Below are positions 1 to 10,081 of a DNA stretch of 64,000 nt, piece after piece (position 1 is the stretch's first letter; each line of letters starts with the position of its first letter). The notes beneath the pieces are model-generated. The model was not told the origin of the DNA, did not search any database, and worked only from the letters and a program-made list of their open reading frames with translations. Where the stretch lies: the NCBI GenBank assembly GCA_903895725.1, contig CAITUV010000065.1, forward strand, positions 1 through 64,000, given 5' to 3'. This DNA is from an uncultured Myxococcales bacterium. GTDB lineage: Bacteria; Myxococcota_A; UBA9042; CAIXZC01. A program made the translations under genes and the position numbers.

Positions 1-21
1 CGGGGGCGGCGGGGAAAAGAC

Positions 22-66
22 ATAGGACGAATAGGACGGATAGGACGAATAGGACAAATAGGACCC
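22..66. repeat. Five tandem 9-bp units ATAGGAC(NN)
   Basis: ATAGGACGA/ATAGGACGG/ATAGGACGA/ATAGGACAA/ATAGGACCC read directly at 22-66. Confidence 0.9.
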
Positions 67-178
67 GCCGCCCCCCCCTGAGGGAGAACGGCCTCTATCG
101 CGGGATTGGTTGCCTAGCATGAACAGCCGAGTAGCCCCCTCGGCCGCCAGTCAAAACCCCCCCCCTAGTTTCCCCCCC

Positions 179-246
179 GTCCTATGTCTTCCATGCGTCC
201 CATATGTCCCATACGTCCTATTGTCCTATCGTCCCATCGTCCTATC
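179..246. repeat. Eight 8-9 bp units GTCC(C/T)AT(N), inverted relative to the 22-66 array
   Basis: GTCCTATGT CTTCCATGC GTCCCATAT GTCCCATAC GTCCTATT GTCCTATC GTCCCATC GTCCTATC; reverse complement of the ATAGGAC core; overlaps the 3' end of the mrfB-like gene. Confidence 0.85.
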
Positions 247-1602
247 CCGCCGCAGCCTCTCGGCTCTTCGCAGCAGTTCCGGGTCGCCCGGCCGCTGCGT
301 CAGCGCCCGCTCCACCAGTGCGAGCGCTCCCGCAGGATCGCCGCCCCGCCTGCCCAGGAGCTTGGCCAGCTCCACCAGCGCATCCACGTTGTCGGGGAAG
401 CGCTCTGCCACGGTCAGCCAGGCCTCGAATCCTCCGGCCCCCTTCGCTCCGGCCCCTTCGCCCTTCGCCTTGAGCCCTTCGCCCTTCGCCTTGAGCCCTT
501 CGCCCTTCGCCTTGAGCCCTTCGCCCCTGGCCCTCCTCTCGGCCGATGCGAGCAGCCTTGCCGACCGCACCGCCTGCTCCTGGGTGCCCAGTGCGACGGC
601 CACCCTCAGGTTCGGCACAGCTTCCGCGTGGAACCCGGAATGGCAGAGGAGCTTGCCCAGGTTGGCCGCGATGTCCGGGTTGTCCGACGGGGGCACTGGC
701 TTGACCAGCGCAAGCAGGGCATCGGCCAGATGCACCAGCGACAGCACGTCGTCGAAGTTGTGCCGCAGCACCGGCTCCAACGCGGATTCGTCCCGGGTCA
801 GCAGGTACTGGAAGTACATCTGGGGGACCATCGCCCCCGCGATGTCGTCGGTCCGCAGGAAGCCCAGCACGGCAGCCTCCACCCGGCTGAGCGTGTGGCT
901 CTCCAGCATGCCGGAATACAGCCTCCGGCCCAGGTGCAGCAGATCCAGGTGGGGCATCAGCCTCATGTGGGCTTCGTCGCGATCCATGAACCGGTGGATC
1001 ACCAGCCGGTTCTCGAGCACCGACCGGTCGAACGACTTGCCGTTGTACGTGACCAGGAACCGGCTCCTGGCCAATCTCTCCAGCAGCAGGTGCAACTGCG
1101 CCTGCTCCTGGTCATAGTCCTCGAGCAACACCTGGCGCAGCACCAGCTCATCCCCCTCGAACCACGCCATCCCCAGCAGGAAGGCCACGGTCCCCGCTCC
1201 GTGCGACAGCCCCGTGGTCTCCACGTCCAGGAACAACGCCCCGTCCCGCTCGAATCCCCGCAGCCGCTCGTCTTTGAGCCATGCTGCTCCTGCCGTCACC
1301 TCGGGCAGCAGCACTCGGCTCATCAGCGTCGCTGCATACGGCCATGCCGTCTCCAACCGTTTGTCCAGCACGCGGACTCGGCCGTAGGGAGTGTCGAGGG
1401 TCGATGCAGCGGCCAACATGTCTCGTTCTGGCGATGCCGGCTCTAGCTGGTCCGTCGGGTCGGAGCGAAGCTCCCCGGCTTCCTTGCCCTCCTCCGAGCG
1501 CTGGTGCGGTGCGCCAGCGGCGTGCTGGTGCCGGGCCCCGCCCGGCGGTGCGCCAGCGGGGTGTTGAAGAAGCCGTCGAAACCGATCCAGCGGATCCGGC
1601 AT
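226..1602 (-). CDS. mrfB: MrfB/YprB-like DEDD 3'-5' exonuclease (RNase H-like) with C-terminal TPR region
   Basis: FLDVETTGLSHGAGTVAFLLGMAWFEGDELVLRQ... LVTYNGKSFD... HNFDDVLSLVHLA typical of the YprB RNase H-like domain; immediately follows the YprA/MrfA-like helicase; ATG at 1602-1600 overlaps the helicase stop (TAATG). Confidence 0.85.
   Translation of the reverse strand: MPDPLDRFRRLLQHPAGAPPGGARHQHAAGAPHQRSEEGKEAGELRSDPTDQLEPASPERDMLAAASTLDTPYGRVRVLDKRLETAWPYAATLMSRVLLPEVTAGAAWLKDERLRGFERDGALFLDVETTGLSHGAGTVAFLLGMAWFEGDELVLRQVLLEDYDQEQAQLHLLLERLARSRFLVTYNGKSFDRSVLENRLVIHRFMDRDEAHMRLMPHLDLLHLGRRLYSGMLESHTLSRVEAAVLGFLRTDDIAGAMVPQMYFQYLLTRDESALEPVLRHNFDDVLSLVHLADALLALVKPVPPSDNPDIAANLGKLLCHSGFHAEAVPNLRVAVALGTQEQAVRSARLLASAERRARGEGLKAKGEGLKAKGEGLKAKGEGAGAKGAGGFEAWLTVAERFPDNVDALVELAKLLGRRGGDPAGALALVERALTQRPGDPELLRRAERLRRDRTMGR
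455..535. repeat. 21-bp in-frame tandem repeat (about 3 units, EGLKAKG) inside the mrfB-like gene
   Basis: repeated cccttcgcccttcgccttgag; protein ...RGEGLKAKGEGLKAKGEGLKAKGEGAGAKG. Confidence 0.85.
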
Positions 1603-3959
1603 TACCGCACCACCAATGCCAGCAGCTCCAGCGCGATGGCTTTGGGATTGTGCGCATCTACGGCCGACGGGCCGATGCAGGACGGGCAACCCGCGTCGCA
1701 CCCGCAGTCCCGGATGAGCTCGAATGTCCGTCGCACGAGCTCCGCAAACGTCGCAAACGCCCCCGGGGCCAGCCCGACGCCACCGGCCCGGCGATCATAC
1801 AGGAAGATCGTCGGTGCGAACTCCCCCATCCCCTGCTCGTCGAAGTTGTATCCGGCCCGGGATTCGACGCCGCCCGGCGTGAACCACTTGGCGGACTGGT
1901 CACCCACGCAGTGCCCGAGGTCCTGCACGCTGCACAGAAGCTTGAGCGCTGCCACGAACCGAAGCGCCCGGGCGATCCCGGCGACGGCATCCGCGATTTC
2001 CACCTGACCGTAAGGAAGCTTGGACAGGAGCTCCGCCTCGAACGACGCCCAGCAGCCCATGGTGTGCATGGTGAGCTCGGGCAACACCACCTCGCCGTAC
2101 CCGACGTTCTCCGACGTGTGGAACCGGAGCTTCTTGTACCCGACCACCCGCTCGGTCACCGTCACCTCGCCCTCCTTGAGCGAGATTCCCGGCAGAGTCG
2201 CCGAGTGGTCGGTCTGGATCACCCGCACTTCGGTGTAGGTTTCGGCATCGGTGTAGAAGTCGGTCACCGCCTTCTCGACGTAGGCCTTGCGCCCGGTGTA
2301 GTCCAGCTTCTTCACCTGGTACTGGATGCCGTCGACGTTGTGGATGGCGCACTCGTGCAGCATCGTGTGTGCGGACACGAAGTCGACTTCGGCGATGATC
2401 TTGCCCGCGTCCTGGTCGATGACCACGAAGTTCTCGCCCGGGATGTTGCGGAGGCTGACCGTGCTGGCCGGGAACGCATCGTTGGACCAGAGCGTGCGTC
2501 CGCCGACCCGGTGGACGATGTGGGACTGCTCCATGTGCTCGAACATCCCTCCCACGACTTCGCCCGGAAGCTTCCCGAACGCTTCTTTGTCCTGGAACGG
2601 CAGCTCGAAGGCAGCGCACTTCAGGTGGTCCGCCAGCACGAACGGGTTGTCCGGGTCGATCCGGGCCTCTTCCGGCGCCCTTCCCAACAGGTAGTCCGGG
2701 TGCCCGACCACGTACTGGTCGAGCGGTGCGCTGCGGGCCACGAACACGGCCAGCGACTCCCCGCTCTTGCGTCCCGCCCGCCCCCACTGCTGCAGCAGGC
2801 TCGCCTGGCTCCCCGGGTACCCCGCCACGATCGCGGCATCGAGGCTTCCGATGTCGATTCCCAGCTCGAGTGCGTTGGTCGCCACGACACAGCCGATCTC
2901 GCCGGCCCGGAGCCCCCGCTCGATCTCCCGCCGCCGGTTGGGCAGATACCCACCCCGATATCCCTGCACCTGCTCCGGGTCGATGTGCTCCTTCTTCAGC
3001 GCTTCCCGCAGGTACTTGACCAGCAGCTCCACGTTCAGCCGGGACAGTGCAAACACGATGACCGGAATCTTCTTCTTCAGCAGGTAGATGGCAAACCGCA
3101 TCGCCTGCTTGATGTAGCTCGCTCGGACGCCAAGCTGCTTGTTCACCACCGGAGGATTGAACAGGAGAACGTGCCGCCCCCCGGACGGTGCTCCCGACTT
3201 GTCCACCAGCACCACGGGCTGCTCGATGAGCCGCTCTGCCAGCTCGCCCGGATTGGCAATCGTGGCCGAGCTGCATAGAAAGACCGGGTTGCTCCCGTGG
3301 AACCGGGCGATCCGGGTCAGCCGCCGGATCACGTTGGCCATGTGGCTGCCGAAAACCCCCCGGTACGTGTGCACCTCGTCGATGACCACGAACTTCAGCC
3401 CGCGGAACAGCTTCACCCACTTGGTGTGGTGGGGAAGGATTGCCGAGTGCAGCATGTCCGGGTTGGTCAGCACGATGTGCCCCCGCTCCCGAATGGCCGT
3501 GCGCGCATCGGCCGGCGTGTCCCCGTCGTACGGGTGCGTCGCCACCTCCACGTCCATGTCGTCGATGAGCTGGTGCACCTGAGCGTACTGGTCCTGCGTC
3601 AGCGCCTTGGTCGGAAAGATGTAGAGGGCCCTCGACTCCGGGTCATCCAGGATCGCCTGGAGCACCGGCAGGTTGTAGGTCAGCGTCTTGCCCGATGCCG
3701 TCGGCGTCACCACGACCACGTTGCGCCGTTCCCGTGCCGCCTCGATGGCCTCGGCCTGGTGCGAGTACAGTTGCCAGATCCCGAGCTTTGCAAGCCCCGC
3801 CTTCAGCCTCCCGTCCAGCCAGTCCGGTACCGGGCGCAGGTCCGCACCCCGGGGGGGGAGAACCTCGTCCGCAGTGAAGCACGGCCCGAAGTCTTTGGAT
3901 TCCTTCCATTCGTTGATCAGATCCGACAGGTGCGACATGCGGCCTCCACCCCTGAACAT
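1602..3959 (-). CDS. mrfA: MrfA/YprA-like DEAD/DEAH-box helicase with C-terminal DUF1998 four-Cys domain
   Basis: TPTASGKTLTYNLPVLQAI, VIDEVHTYRGVFGSHMANVIRRL, ATNALELGIDIGSLDAAIVAGYPGS, QQWGRAGR, C-terminal CGCDAGCPSCIGP. Confidence 0.9.
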   Translation of the reverse strand: MFRGGGRMSHLSDLINEWKESKDFGPCFTADEVLPPRGADLRPVPDWLDGRLKAGLAKLGIWQLYSHQAEAIEAARERRNVVVVTPTASGKTLTYNLPVLQAILDDPESRALYIFPTKALTQDQYAQVHQLIDDMDVEVATHPYDGDTPADARTAIRERGHIVLTNPDMLHSAILPHHTKWVKLFRGLKFVVIDEVHTYRGVFGSHMANVIRRLTRIARFHGSNPVFLCSSATIANPGELAERLIEQPVVLVDKSGAPSGGRHVLLFNPPVVNKQLGVRASYIKQAMRFAIYLLKKKIPVIVFALSRLNVELLVKYLREALKKEHIDPEQVQGYRGGYLPNRRREIERGLRAGEIGCVVATNALELGIDIGSLDAAIVAGYPGSQASLLQQWGRAGRKSGESLAVFVARSAPLDQYVVGHPDYLLGRAPEEARIDPDNPFVLADHLKCAAFELPFQDKEAFGKLPGEVVGGMFEHMEQSHIVHRVGGRTLWSNDAFPASTVSLRNIPGENFVVIDQDAGKIIAEVDFVSAHTMLHECAIHNVDGIQYQVKKLDYTGRKAYVEKAVTDFYTDAETYTEVRVIQTDHSATLPGISLKEGEVTVTERVVGYKKLRFHTSENVGYGEVVLPELTMHTMGCWASFEAELLSKLPYGQVEIADAVAGIARALRFVAALKLLCSVQDLGHCVGDQSAKWFTPGGVESRAGYNFDEQGMGEFAPTIFLYDRRAGGVGLAPGAFATFAELVRRTFELIRDCGCDAGCPSCIGPSAVDAHNPKAIALELLALVVR

Positions 3960-4081
3960 TTATTCAGTATGTCAGCCCTCGTCCCCCCTGTCAACCTTGC
4001 CTCGAAGTTGCTTTCCTCCGTCGGGCCGACGTGGTACTCTCCGTCCCGAGTTGGAACCCAACTGCAGATGGGAGGTCGAAG

Positions 4082-4855
4082 ATGCTCAGAACGCTTGCTG
4101 CCGTCATCGTGACCGCTTCGTTCGCACTGGCCGCTCCAGGTGCCAGGGCCGACGACAAGTTCGTCCAGATGCTCATGAAGAAGGGAGACAGCTCCTTTGC
4201 CCACCGTGCCACCAAGGGCAACGGCGAGGCGGCCCGCCAGAGCTACGAGAAGGTGCTTGCCGTCGATGCCAACAACGTCGATGCCCGCTGGAAGCTCGGA
4301 ATGACCCTCTACTGGCTGGGTACCCACACCAACGGCCGGGAAAAGGAGATGGAGCTGTTCGAGACCGGCATCCGGTACTGCCAGGAAGCGGTCAAGCTCA
4401 AGGACGACTGCGTCCAGTGTCACTTCTGGCTCGCCGTGTCCTACGGCAAGTACGGCGAGGCCAAGGGGATCCTCCAGAGCCTCGGCCTGGTCCCGTTCAT
4501 GCAGGAAGCGCTCGAGAAGTCCAGAAAGCTGGACGAGAAGTACGAATGGGGCGGTCCGTACCGCGTGCTCGGCCGGCTCTACTTCAAGCTGCCTGCGATG
4601 AAGGGCGGCGACAACAAGAAGGCCATCGAGTACCTGAAGAAGGCCGTCGAGATCGGCCCCACCCATCTCATGAACCACCGCTTCCTGGCCGAGGTTCTCC
4701 TGGCGGAAGGCAAGAAGGACGAGGCCAAGGCGCTGCTCAAGGAGATCATCGACACGCCGGAGACCAAGCTCCTCAAGGCCAAGTACCCGGAGATGAAAGA
4801 GGAGCAGGAAGAGGCGAAGAAGCTCTGGCTGAAGGAGTGGGAGAAGTACTGGTAG
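4082..4855 (+). CDS. Secreted TPR protein (TRAP transporter TatT component-like)
   Basis: signal peptide MLRTLAAVIVTASFALAAPGARA; helical repeats; ATG 4082 preferred over the upstream start of the ORF track. Confidence 0.65.
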   Translation: MLRTLAAVIVTASFALAAPGARADDKFVQMLMKKGDSSFAHRATKGNGEAARQSYEKVLAVDANNVDARWKLGMTLYWLGTHTNGREKEMELFETGIRYCQEAVKLKDDCVQCHFWLAVSYGKYGEAKGILQSLGLVPFMQEALEKSRKLDEKYEWGGPYRVLGRLYFKLPAMKGGDNKKAIEYLKKAVEIGPTHLMNHRFLAEVLLAEGKKDEAKALLKEIIDTPETKLLKAKYPEMKEEQEEAKKLWLKEWEKYW

Positions 4856-4920
4856 GCCGGGGCTCGGGGTTGGGGGCTCGGGGCAGAGAATGAATCTCCC
4901 TGCCCCGCCTCCAGGATCTC

Positions 4921-4956
4921 GGCATCGGCATCGTAGTCGTAGTCGCAATCGAACGG
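4921..4956. repeat. Intergenic hexamer array GGCATC GGCATC GTAGTC GTAGTC GCAATC
   Basis: direct reading, just before the RBS of the 4966 gene. Confidence 0.75.
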
Positions 4957-4965
4957 AGGTCCCTC

Positions 4966-5526
4966 ATGAAGAAGCTCCTGGTCGTGGTTGCCGTAGTCCT
5001 CGTCGCCGCCATCGCTGCCTTCCTGGTCTTCAAGTCCGTGGCCGACAAGGACACAGCCACCATCACCAATCTGGATGAGTCGAAGGTCTCCAAGGAGAAG
5101 CTTGACGAGCTGAGTCAGGGCAAGAGTGGCGACCTGCGCACTGTCATGCAGGCCGCTCAGCAGACCGGCGAGATGAAGGCGGACGAGAAGCTCAAGCTCT
5201 GGCAGACCCAGCTCGAGAGCGACAACCCGGCGGTCCGGCTCAAGGCGCTCCAGGAGCTCTCCGTACTGGCCAGGGAGAAGAACCAGGCCGCCATCGACCT
5301 GATCAGGAAGGCTGCGGCCGGGGACAAGGACGAGGATGTCAAAATGATGGCCGGCATGCTGCTCGAAGAGTTGACCGGTGCCCCGGCTGAGGGAGGAGAG
5401 GGTGCCGCCCCTGCCGAAGCTGCCCCTGCCGAAGCTGCCCCTGCCGAAGCTGCCCCTGCCGAAGCTGCCCCTGCCGAAGCTGCCCCTGCCGAAGCTGCCC
5501 CTGCTGCCGAGGAGGGTGCGAAATGA
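4966..5526 (+). CDS. Signal-anchored HEAT-like repeat protein with C-terminal (PAEAA)n tail
   Basis: N-terminal TM MKKLLVVVAVVLVAAIAAFLVF; NPAVRLKALQELSVLA... VKMMAGMLLEEL; six PAEAA repeats. Confidence 0.65.
   Translation: MKKLLVVVAVVLVAAIAAFLVFKSVADKDTATITNLDESKVSKEKLDELSQGKSGDLRTVMQAAQQTGEMKADEKLKLWQTQLESDNPAVRLKALQELSVLAREKNQAAIDLIRKAAAGDKDEDVKMMAGMLLEELTGAPAEGGEGAAPAEAAPAEAAPAEAAPAEAAPAEAAPAEAAPAAEEGAK
5409..5503. repeat. 15-bp tandem repeat (cctgccgaagctgcc, about 6 units)
   Basis: direct reading; encodes PAEAA repeats. Confidence 0.9.
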
Positions 5527-5951
5527 GGAAGCTCGCACCGACTCTGACCTTCCTCCTGTCCGTCTCTCTTGCGGCCACGCTTGCCCTCTCCTGCGCCGGG
5601 ACGATCGTGGAGTCCCCGGACGTCAAGCTCGAAGGTCCCGAGCAGATCAAGGCGGCACTCAAAGGAGACGACTTCCGCAAGAAGAACCAGGCCCGGGAGA
5701 AGCTGGCTACGCTGGACCCTGCGGATCGTCTCGCTGTGCTGCAGGCCCTGCTCAAGGAAGGGGACGCTCCGACCCGGCTGATGGCCGTGGCGGAGTTGCT
5801 CAATCTGGCCCCCGAAGTCTATACCCCCATCCTGGCCGACGTGGCCACCAACGATCCCGACCCCGAGATCCGGGAGTTTGCTGCCGCAGCCATCGAGCCC
5901 CCGCCTGCCGACGAGCCCGAGCCGGAGGGGGATTCTGCTCCTGTCCCCTAA
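5523..5951 (+). CDS. HEAT-repeat lipoprotein
   Basis: ATGA overlap with the upstream gene; MRKLAPTLTFLLSVSLAATLALSCAG lipobox-like; HEAT-like repeats. Confidence 0.6.
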   Translation: MRKLAPTLTFLLSVSLAATLALSCAGTIVESPDVKLEGPEQIKAALKGDDFRKKNQAREKLATLDPADRLAVLQALLKEGDAPTRLMAVAELLNLAPEVYTPILADVATNDPDPEIREFAAAAIEPPPADEPEPEGDSAPVP

Positions 5952-5965
5952 TCCCCCACGGGGTC

Positions 5966-5995
5966 GGCATCGCCATCGCCATCGCCATCGACCCG
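5966..5995. repeat. Intergenic hexamer array GGCATC (GCCATC)x3 GACCCG
   Basis: direct reading, just after the stop of the 5523 gene. Confidence 0.75.
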
Positions 5996-6131
5996 CGCTG
6001 AGTCTCCCAAGCTCCATTCCTCGCCTTGACATCCCGATCTTCCCCATTACTTTAGCCCCAGGTTTCCTCCCGCGGGCCCGGGATGAACTCAAGATGGGCC
6101 CGGTAGCGGGCGGTCATATCGAGGTGAGCAG

Positions 6132-8036
<1,905 letters not shown>

Positions 8037-8044
8037 TCACATCG

Positions 8045-9367
8045 ATGACCGCCCTCCGCTTCACCAGGGCCGGCATTGCGCTTCTGTGGCTGGGATTTCT
8101 GACCGCCTCCTGTTCTCCGGACACCAATCGGCAACCAGTCGACGAGAACTCTGCGTCCCCGGATTCCTCTGTGGAAGTTGCCGATCGGGATGCCTTCCGG
8201 GACGAACCGGACGGGGAACCGCTCACTGATGGGGCTCGAGCCGACTGGGGCACGGATGCTCTGATGCAGACAGACGTTCCTGTCGGCGGCGAGCTGTCCG
8301 ACCAGACGGGCCTGGTGGACTTCGGGGAGCCGGACCTCGCAGACGGGGACGCGGCAGACGTGGACGTTGAGGAGTCGGATGATACAGATCTGGACGCCAC
8401 AGATCTGCACGCCACGGAGCTGGACGCCACAGAGCTGGATATCGGGCCGTTCGACCTGCCGCCTGACGGCGACGTGCCGCCCGATATCGAGTCGCCCATC
8501 GACTGCAACCTGGACGGCCAGGACGACCAGTGCCCCCTGCTCCCAGGCTACGTACGGACCTGCAACCCGCGCCAGCGTTGCGAGTACGCCAACCTCGATG
8601 TCACCGGCTGGAAGAAATGGGACGTGTGGATCTGGATCCCTCCCGGGACTTTCCTGATGGGGTCGGAGGGGGAGGGGGGACCTCCAGAGGAGCAGCCGAT
8701 CCACGCCGTCACCTTCTCGGCCGGCTTCTTCATCGCAAAGTTCGAAATCGTGGTCGAGCAGTATGAAGCCTGCGTCGCTGCAGGTGCCTGCTTTCCACCA
8801 GACACATCCATGTGGAACGGGAACGGCTGGGGTACCAATGCCTCGGGCAACGGCCGGGCCGATCATCCGCAAAACGGTCTCAGCTGGCAGCGTGCCAGGG
8901 ACTTCTGTGCCTGGCTGGTTTCGGGCGGAAGACTGCCCACGGAGGCTGAGCGCGAGTACGCGGCCACAGGGCCTGTTCACATGAAATACCCGTGGGGGGC
9001 CGGTCCGGAGCCGACCTGCTCCAACGGCACGGCCGTGTTCAATGAGGTCGGGGGGCCTGGTGGGTTCGGGTGCGGAACGGGGGGAACCTGGCCGGTGGGC
9101 TCGAAGACTGCCGGGATGTCCTGGTCCGGCGGAATGGACATGAGCGGCAATCTCTGGGAGTGGTGCGAGGATTGGTACCATCCCGGCTACGCCGGGGCAC
9201 CGGCGGACGGTAGCGCCTGGCTGGACATGGCGGAGAACAAGAAGGTGATCCGAGGCGGGAGCTTCGACTATCCACCGATTCATCTCCGGTCCGCGGGGAG
9301 GCACGGGACCTGGCCCGAGGGGAACCATGCCGCCTTCGGCGGTCGTTGTGCGCACGCCCTCCAGTGA
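8045..9367 (+). CDS. SUMF1/formylglycine-generating-enzyme-like lipoprotein
   Basis: lipobox LLWLGFLTASC; IPPGTFLMGSEGEGGPPEEQPIHAVTFSAGFFIAKFEIVVEQYEACV, GRLPTEAEREYAA, MSGNLWEWCEDWY, VIRGGSFD. Confidence 0.85.
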   Translation: MTALRFTRAGIALLWLGFLTASCSPDTNRQPVDENSASPDSSVEVADRDAFRDEPDGEPLTDGARADWGTDALMQTDVPVGGELSDQTGLVDFGEPDLADGDAADVDVEESDDTDLDATDLHATELDATELDIGPFDLPPDGDVPPDIESPIDCNLDGQDDQCPLLPGYVRTCNPRQRCEYANLDVTGWKKWDVWIWIPPGTFLMGSEGEGGPPEEQPIHAVTFSAGFFIAKFEIVVEQYEACVAAGACFPPDTSMWNGNGWGTNASGNGRADHPQNGLSWQRARDFCAWLVSGGRLPTEAEREYAATGPVHMKYPWGAGPEPTCSNGTAVFNEVGGPGGFGCGTGGTWPVGSKTAGMSWSGGMDMSGNLWEWCEDWYHPGYAGAPADGSAWLDMAENKKVIRGGSFDYPPIHLRSAGRHGTWPEGNHAAFGGRCAHALQ

Positions 9368-9598
9368 CCCTCGGGGACTGTTTCGGAGCCGGAGCCCCGC
9401 CCTGACCGACGCACCCCGACGACCCGCCTGCAGGAACAGGAGCGGGCCCGGGCCGCATTCTCACAACCCTTGCTTTCAAGGATGGCCGAGCGATATTCTA
9501 CGGCTGCGTGCGGGATTTCGCCGTCGTCGGGAGGTTGGCTGTTCACCGCTCCCATGTGGGCATCGTTGGAGTCAGTGCTCTGTGCGGAGGCTGTTCGC

Positions 9599-10072
9599 AT
9601 GCGGAGCCGTATTGCAGTTCCATTCCTGGCTGTCGTCGCCGCTCTCCTGGTCGGCTGCGGCAGCGGAGCCGAGGCGCCCAGTATCGACAACTCGGATGTG
9701 AGGGCCCCGGACTTCGGCACTCCCGGGACCGACGCATCATGGGATGTGGACGGGGGGCTGATTCCCCCGGACACTCGGACCGGCCCTGACGGTCCGGCTG
9801 CCGATTGGACGGACGCCGGAGTGGACTTGACGGACGGTTCCGGCCCTCCGGAAACTGCGCCCGCCGACGTGGTGGATCTGCCCGACGGGGCATATCCGGA
9901 TCTGCCCGACGGGGCAGATCCGGATATGCCGGACGGGGCGGAAGTGGTGCTGCCTCCCGCCAACGTGCTCGTGGCACCGGCCCCCGGCTGCGTGCCGGGA
10001 AGAGTCATGCAGAAGAACGGGGTCAAGCTGTTCGGCACTTTCGGCCGGTTTGCCGGCCGACTGCCAAAGTGA
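9599..10072 (+). CDS. Small lipoprotein with acidic PDLPDGA repeats
   Basis: ATG 9599 gives MRSRIAVPFLAVVAALLVGCGSG (clean lipobox); repeats DLPDGAYPDLPDGADPDMPDGAE. Confidence 0.55.
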   Translation: MRSRIAVPFLAVVAALLVGCGSGAEAPSIDNSDVRAPDFGTPGTDASWDVDGGLIPPDTRTGPDGPAADWTDAGVDLTDGSGPPETAPADVVDLPDGAYPDLPDGADPDMPDGAEVVLPPANVLVAPAPGCVPGRVMQKNGVKLFGTFGRFAGRLPK

Positions 10073-10081
10073 GGGGATGCC

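Noticed and set aside
1-250. CRISPR array from the ATAGGAC/GTCCTAT repeats
   Set aside because: Units are 8-9 bp with no spacers; no cas genes in the window.
1281-3278. 665-aa plus-strand ORF
   Set aside because: Antisense to mrfA/mrfB; no domain signal.
3845-3860. G8 run inside mrfA as a phase-variation tract
   Set aside because: Eight-base runs are expected in this GC-rich genome and the frame is intact; no out-of-frame arrangement as seen at 46.3 kb.
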